In this document: positions 60,993 to 64,000 of the stretch, piece by piece | Position numbering within the stretch: position 1 is the first letter of the stretch | Layout of the letters: every line of letters starts with the position of its first letter | NCBI GenBank assembly: GCA_027923505.1 | Contig: BROI01000010.1 | Span: forward strand, 682,001 to 746,000 | Direction: 5' to 3' | Source of the DNA: Mayamaea pseudoterrestris | Taxonomy: Eukaryota; Bacillariophyta; Bacillariophyceae; Sellaphorales; Sellaphoraceae | Length of the DNA: 64,000 nucleotides | The notes under the pieces: generated by a model | Databases searched by the model: none | Seen by the model: the letters and a program-made list of their open reading frames with translations, nothing else | Told to the model about the DNA's origin: nothing | Program-made: the position numbers and the translations under genes

Positions 60993-62317
60993 CTACTGGA
61001 AGGCGACATTCTTTGCCATTTCCGGCTTGTTGGCTCCACGCGAGCCTTGTCGAACACTCTCTCGCGACGCCAGTCGAGCGCGAATCTTTTCGGTCTGTCG
61101 GGGATCGCACCGACGCAATACCTCTAAAGTCACAGTGTCGCCTTCATTCTTCTCTTCAATTTCTGCCAGCAAGTCCTCAACTTGCTTGACTTCTTGTCCA
61201 TTGACGCGAACAATCAAGTCTCCAAGACGAACTGAACCATCCCTTTGCATCGTAGTTGGTTGTAGATCCGTGGCAGCTGCTGGAGAACTGGGTAGAATAT
61301 CCGCCACCAAGACGCCTTGCAGGTCTCTACGCATTTGTGCGCCAATTGACCGCGTCACACGGTCGTCCACCACGTTGATACCCAGTGTTGGTCGCTTGAC
61401 GCGTCCGTAGCGTATGATCTGATTGACAACTCGTCGAACCGTGTCGACAGGAATAGCGAAACCAATTCCGACATTGCCGCCACCCCCGGCGCTATAAATG
61501 GCAGTGTTGACTCCAATCAAGCGTCCACGTGAGTCCAGCAGCGGACCGCCTGAGTTTCCAGGATTAATAGCAGCATCTGTCTGTACGCAATTTTTAATTT
61601 TACGACCGCCAAAGCCTTGCACGTCGCGACCAGTTGCTGAAACAATCCCCTTGGTGAGCGTATTATCAAGACCAAATGGATTTCCGACGGCCAGAACCGA
61701 TTGACCCACTTGGAGGTCGTTGGAAGCCGACCCTTTGCCAAAACGGTGGATGCCTTATCCGAGTCCAGTATCTTCAGGACTGCCAGGTCCTTCTCTGGTT
61801 CGACACCAACGACGCGCGCCCGACAAGCTTCCGGCATGCCACTCAACTTGACTTTTACATTGTCCGCCACTCGTCCGTTAGGCGCAATCACATGACAGTT
61901 AGTAACAACATGGCCTTCAGAGTCCCATAGAAACCCAGATCCTGATCCCATCGGAAACTCGGTCGCCGGTAGACCAAATCCACGTGGCATTCCTCCTTGC
62001 TGATGCTGCTGGGTGAGAGTAATGAATGCGACGGATGGCGCAACCTGCTTGAAGGTTTGAATGGTCCAATCTTCGTCAGCCGAAAGCGGTTTTATCGCTG
62101 ACACCCCAAAGGGTGTACGGGATCGGAGTGAATGCGATTCATTGAGACGTGCAACAAGATCACTCTTCTCGAGGCAGTCGCGAAAGTCGACTCCTCGTTC
62201 CGAAAGCAATTGCTTGAGCTCAGTAACACTCAATGATGAAAGGCTGGATGAGGAAGCAAAAGCAACAACACTTTGTGCAAGAATCGTGATCTGCAGGACC
62301 AAGTAAACTACCTTCAT
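60993..62317 (-). CDS. Plastid HtrA/Deg serine protease with SAP-like domain, one apparent frameshift
   Basis: Deg proteases degrade damaged proteins, often in the thylakoid lumen. The N-terminus ([24 protein letters not shown]) is an ASAFAP-type signal. Residues about 27-62 form a SAP/ARMET-C-like helix pair ([20 protein letters not shown]). The protease triad is His in VTNCHVIAP, Asp in EKDLAVLK and Ser in NPGNSGGPL, followed by a PDZ domain ([14 protein letters not shown]). The frame changes once near 61730: the upstream part ends at LAKG, the downstream part resumes at [13 protein letters not shown] missing base there explains it. The gene length is two bases over a multiple of three, which fits a one-base deletion. 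Confidence 0.85.
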
Positions 62318-62892
62318 GGCTAACAGAAAAGACGCGAAGCAAGAATTGAACGAAACAAGTGTGAAGTGTGACACGATCATGCGTTTGGGCTGCGCGTTCG
62401 AAGCAAAATTGTGACGCAGTCGTACCGGTATAAGCGCGAACAATGCAACAATTACTATTGCCAGTCACGAAGTGTCATTATATACTATTGCCTAGTCAAG
62501 ATTTCATGAAGTCAAATACCATTACTATTGCCTGTGAACGTTTTCAAAAGTAGTACAGTTGTACTTAGTATTGCCTGGCAAGAACTTCTTTATTGGTGCG
62601 ACTTTTTCTGATAGCTTGAGCTTCCGCGTGATGTCTTGCACCATGGTCGTGGTGCCTCCACTTTCCATTCACTCGTCGATCATCATCATCCAGTTGCTAC
62701 AATACTTACAACATCAACCGTTTCCATAGTTACCAAAATTCGAATTGAAGTCGGCCCTTTGGCTGTCGAAGTAAAATTGAAATCTGTTTGTTGCGTCGCG
62801 GCAGAAGTTTACACACTATATTCTCTACTCATACTTGTACGATTGTTTTTCGGTGTACCATTTGGCAACAGTCTCTGCGCAGACTTTTCAAC
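62318..62892. promoter_or_regulatory. Shared promoter region with TACTATTGCC-like repeats
   Basis: This 575-bp region lies between divergent starts. TACTATTGCC occurs at about 62453, 62483 and 62523, with a variant TAGTATTGCC at 62566, spaced 30-43 bp apart. TACCGGTA is at 62423-62430. An in-frame TGA near 62745 closes the upstream extension of the next gene. Confidence 0.5.
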
Positions 62893-64000
62893 ATGCCCAA
62901 ATTGGCGATCTTTCGAGCAACGAAAGAAGGTTTAGAGCAGGGCCTACGTGAGAAGGACCACTCCCAAACAACCACGGAAGCATATCTGTTCCGTTTCCAA
63001 GAGTACTCAACCGAGTGCTTGTGCCATGCATATGCAAGTGGCGCTGCTGTTCTTCGTGTGGACTCTACGGGCGCATTAAGTTCTTCTCTAACAGAAGATG
63101 TCGTATCACTCTGTTATTTGCAATGGACTGCACTCCGTGACTATAGCAGTACGAACAGATCCTGCAACGAGCAATCGCTAGTGCTCTCCGGTATGCTTCA
63201 CGTTGTCCGGACGATGCGAGTCATGCACCAAAGTAAACTTTCTTTGCATTGGACAACGTTGATGGACTGCTGTCGCGCTGCTAATGACTTCATTCGCATG
63301 GCTGATAAACTGGAAGTATTGTGGTGTAAGTTATGCGTTCAGCATCCATACCTTCAAGCACCATCGGCGCGGAAGCTCCTACAGGACACTGGCATTGACG
63401 CAGACACTGCCAATACAACACTTTTCGATGAATGGAATAATTTCATTTGCATCTTGTCGTGCGACGCAGTGGCGTGTGCCGAGCGAGCACAAGTGTTCAT
63501 GTTACGACACCTGGCCAATCAAACAACGATTGGAACCGATTTTTTCTCGTCGTCCTGGGAGAAAGACTTGACGGACAATCAAGTTATGATAAGATTGATT
63601 AAAGTCATTGATGCTTATTTGGCTGATTTGAAACACTTTCTTGCCAGTGAACACTTGTGGTGTAAGGCTTTGCTGACCACGTGCAAGGCGGTTGTGTGTC
63701 TATATGTGCGCTGCCTCGTGGAAAGGGCGGATGTTGTGACGGGACGTCGGCGCAACCACAACCGTCGGGCTGGAACTAAAAGCGACCGCAAACCGTTCTC
63801 TCACGCGGATCGTGCACTCCGACGCATGCGCGACGATGTTTCCATGCTGCGTGACTTTTTTCTCGTCGAGGCAAACGGCAATCCGGCATTGTCGCGAATA
63901 TTGTCCGATGAGTTACGCATATTGGAAGTGATTCATGAATGCTTGAATGCTGATGATGCCAGTTCTATTGAGTCATTTGTCGTTGTTATTCACAAGCGAA
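62893..64000 (+). CDS. Exocyst SEC6/EXOC3-like protein, 3' end outside window
   Basis: The frame is open from the ATG at 62893 to the window end (369 residues seen), with no stop. The protein is helical throughout. CRAANDFIRMADKLEVLW, then LIKVIDAYLADLKHFLASEH and LRRMRDDVSMLRDFFLVEA, resemble Sec6, in which helical bundles end in a conserved C-terminal region. Exocyst tethers secretory vesicles to the plasma membrane. The match is by eye and moderate. The start is the first ATG after an in-frame stop, but an upstream exon cannot be excluded. Confidence 0.5.
   Translation, partial: MPKLAIFRATKEGLEQGLREKDHSQTTTEAYLFRFQEYSTECLCHAYASGAAVLRVDSTGALSSSLTEDVVSLCYLQWTALRDYSSTNRSCNEQSLVLSGMLHVVRTMRVMHQSKLSLHWTTLMDCCRAANDFIRMADKLEVLWCKLCVQHPYLQAPSARKLLQDTGIDADTANTTLFDEWNNFICILSCDAVACAERAQVFMLRHLANQTTIGTDFFSSSWEKDLTDNQVMIRLIKVIDAYLADLKHFLASEHLWCKALLTTCKAVVCLYVRCLVERADVVTGRRRNHNRRAGTKSDRKPFSHADRALRRMRDDVSMLRDFFLVEANGNPALSRILSDELRILEVIHECLNADDASSIESFVVVIHKR

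Noticed and set aside
61705-61730. GT...AG pair of 23 nt at the Deg frameshift as an intron
   Set aside because: It is far shorter than any other intron here (57 nt or more) and lacks a branch region.
1-64000. Transposons or virus-like elements
   Set aside because: No transposase, reverse transcriptase, integrase, capsid gene or long terminal repeats were seen on either strand.

Overview
The window is nuclear DNA of a photosynthetic stramenopile, most likely a diatom or close relative. It has spliced genes with short GT-AG introns (57-154 nt) and no operons or ribosome binding sites. Several proteins begin with a signal peptide whose predicted cleavage point is followed by Phe (AroDE at 15486, HAD at 20643, small proteins at 30222 and 57052, HtrA at 62317). 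This is the ASAFAP-type entry signal of red-derived secondary plastids. The species is not assigned.

Layout. 1-9.7 kb: Arb2/FAM172-like protein, COPI-associated membrane protein, XRCC3-like RAD51 paralog, RACK1, DDX51-type helicase, V-ATPase subunit D. 10-19.2 kb: a disordered-region/dehydrogenase fusion, a plastid SK-like/DHQD/SDH fusion, valyl-tRNA synthetase. 19.2-26.4 kb: two arrays of 30-bp dyad repeats, a plastid HAD protein with a zinc ribbon, a TPR protein, a 42-bp ACGTCA repeat array and a decayed HDHD3-like gene. 26.4-36 kb: mitochondrial EF-G2 (GFM2), small plastid membrane protein, PEX3, a CPSF30-YTH-DCD protein, an ENTH-like adaptor. 36.5-43 kb: a 1424-residue degenerate INO80-type/C2H2/AP2/FHA-like protein and FIGL1. 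43-50 kb: weak ORF, mitochondrial small protein, prephenate dehydratase-ACT-arogenate dehydrogenase fusion, unknown protein, ER PDI. 50-64 kb: UBE3C-like HECT ligase, patatin, plastid membrane protein, TAF4-like protein, rhomboid, SAP-HtrA protease with one frameshift, and a partial Sec6-like gene cut by the window end.

Genes largely alternate strand: tail-to-tail pairs are 27-90 bp apart, and head-to-head pairs share promoters of about 150-550 bp, two of which hold perfect 13-bp inverted repeats. Functional links are few: two fused aromatic-amino-acid enzymes, two recombination genes (XRCC3-like and FIGL1), and a group of plastid proteins. No transposon, virus-like element, tRNA, rRNA or CRISPR array was recognised.

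The best candidates for something undescribed are the INO80-like/C2H2/AP2/FHA-like protein, the CPSF30-YTH-DCD fusion and the two phase-locked repeat arrays. Every domain call is by eye; no database search was possible.
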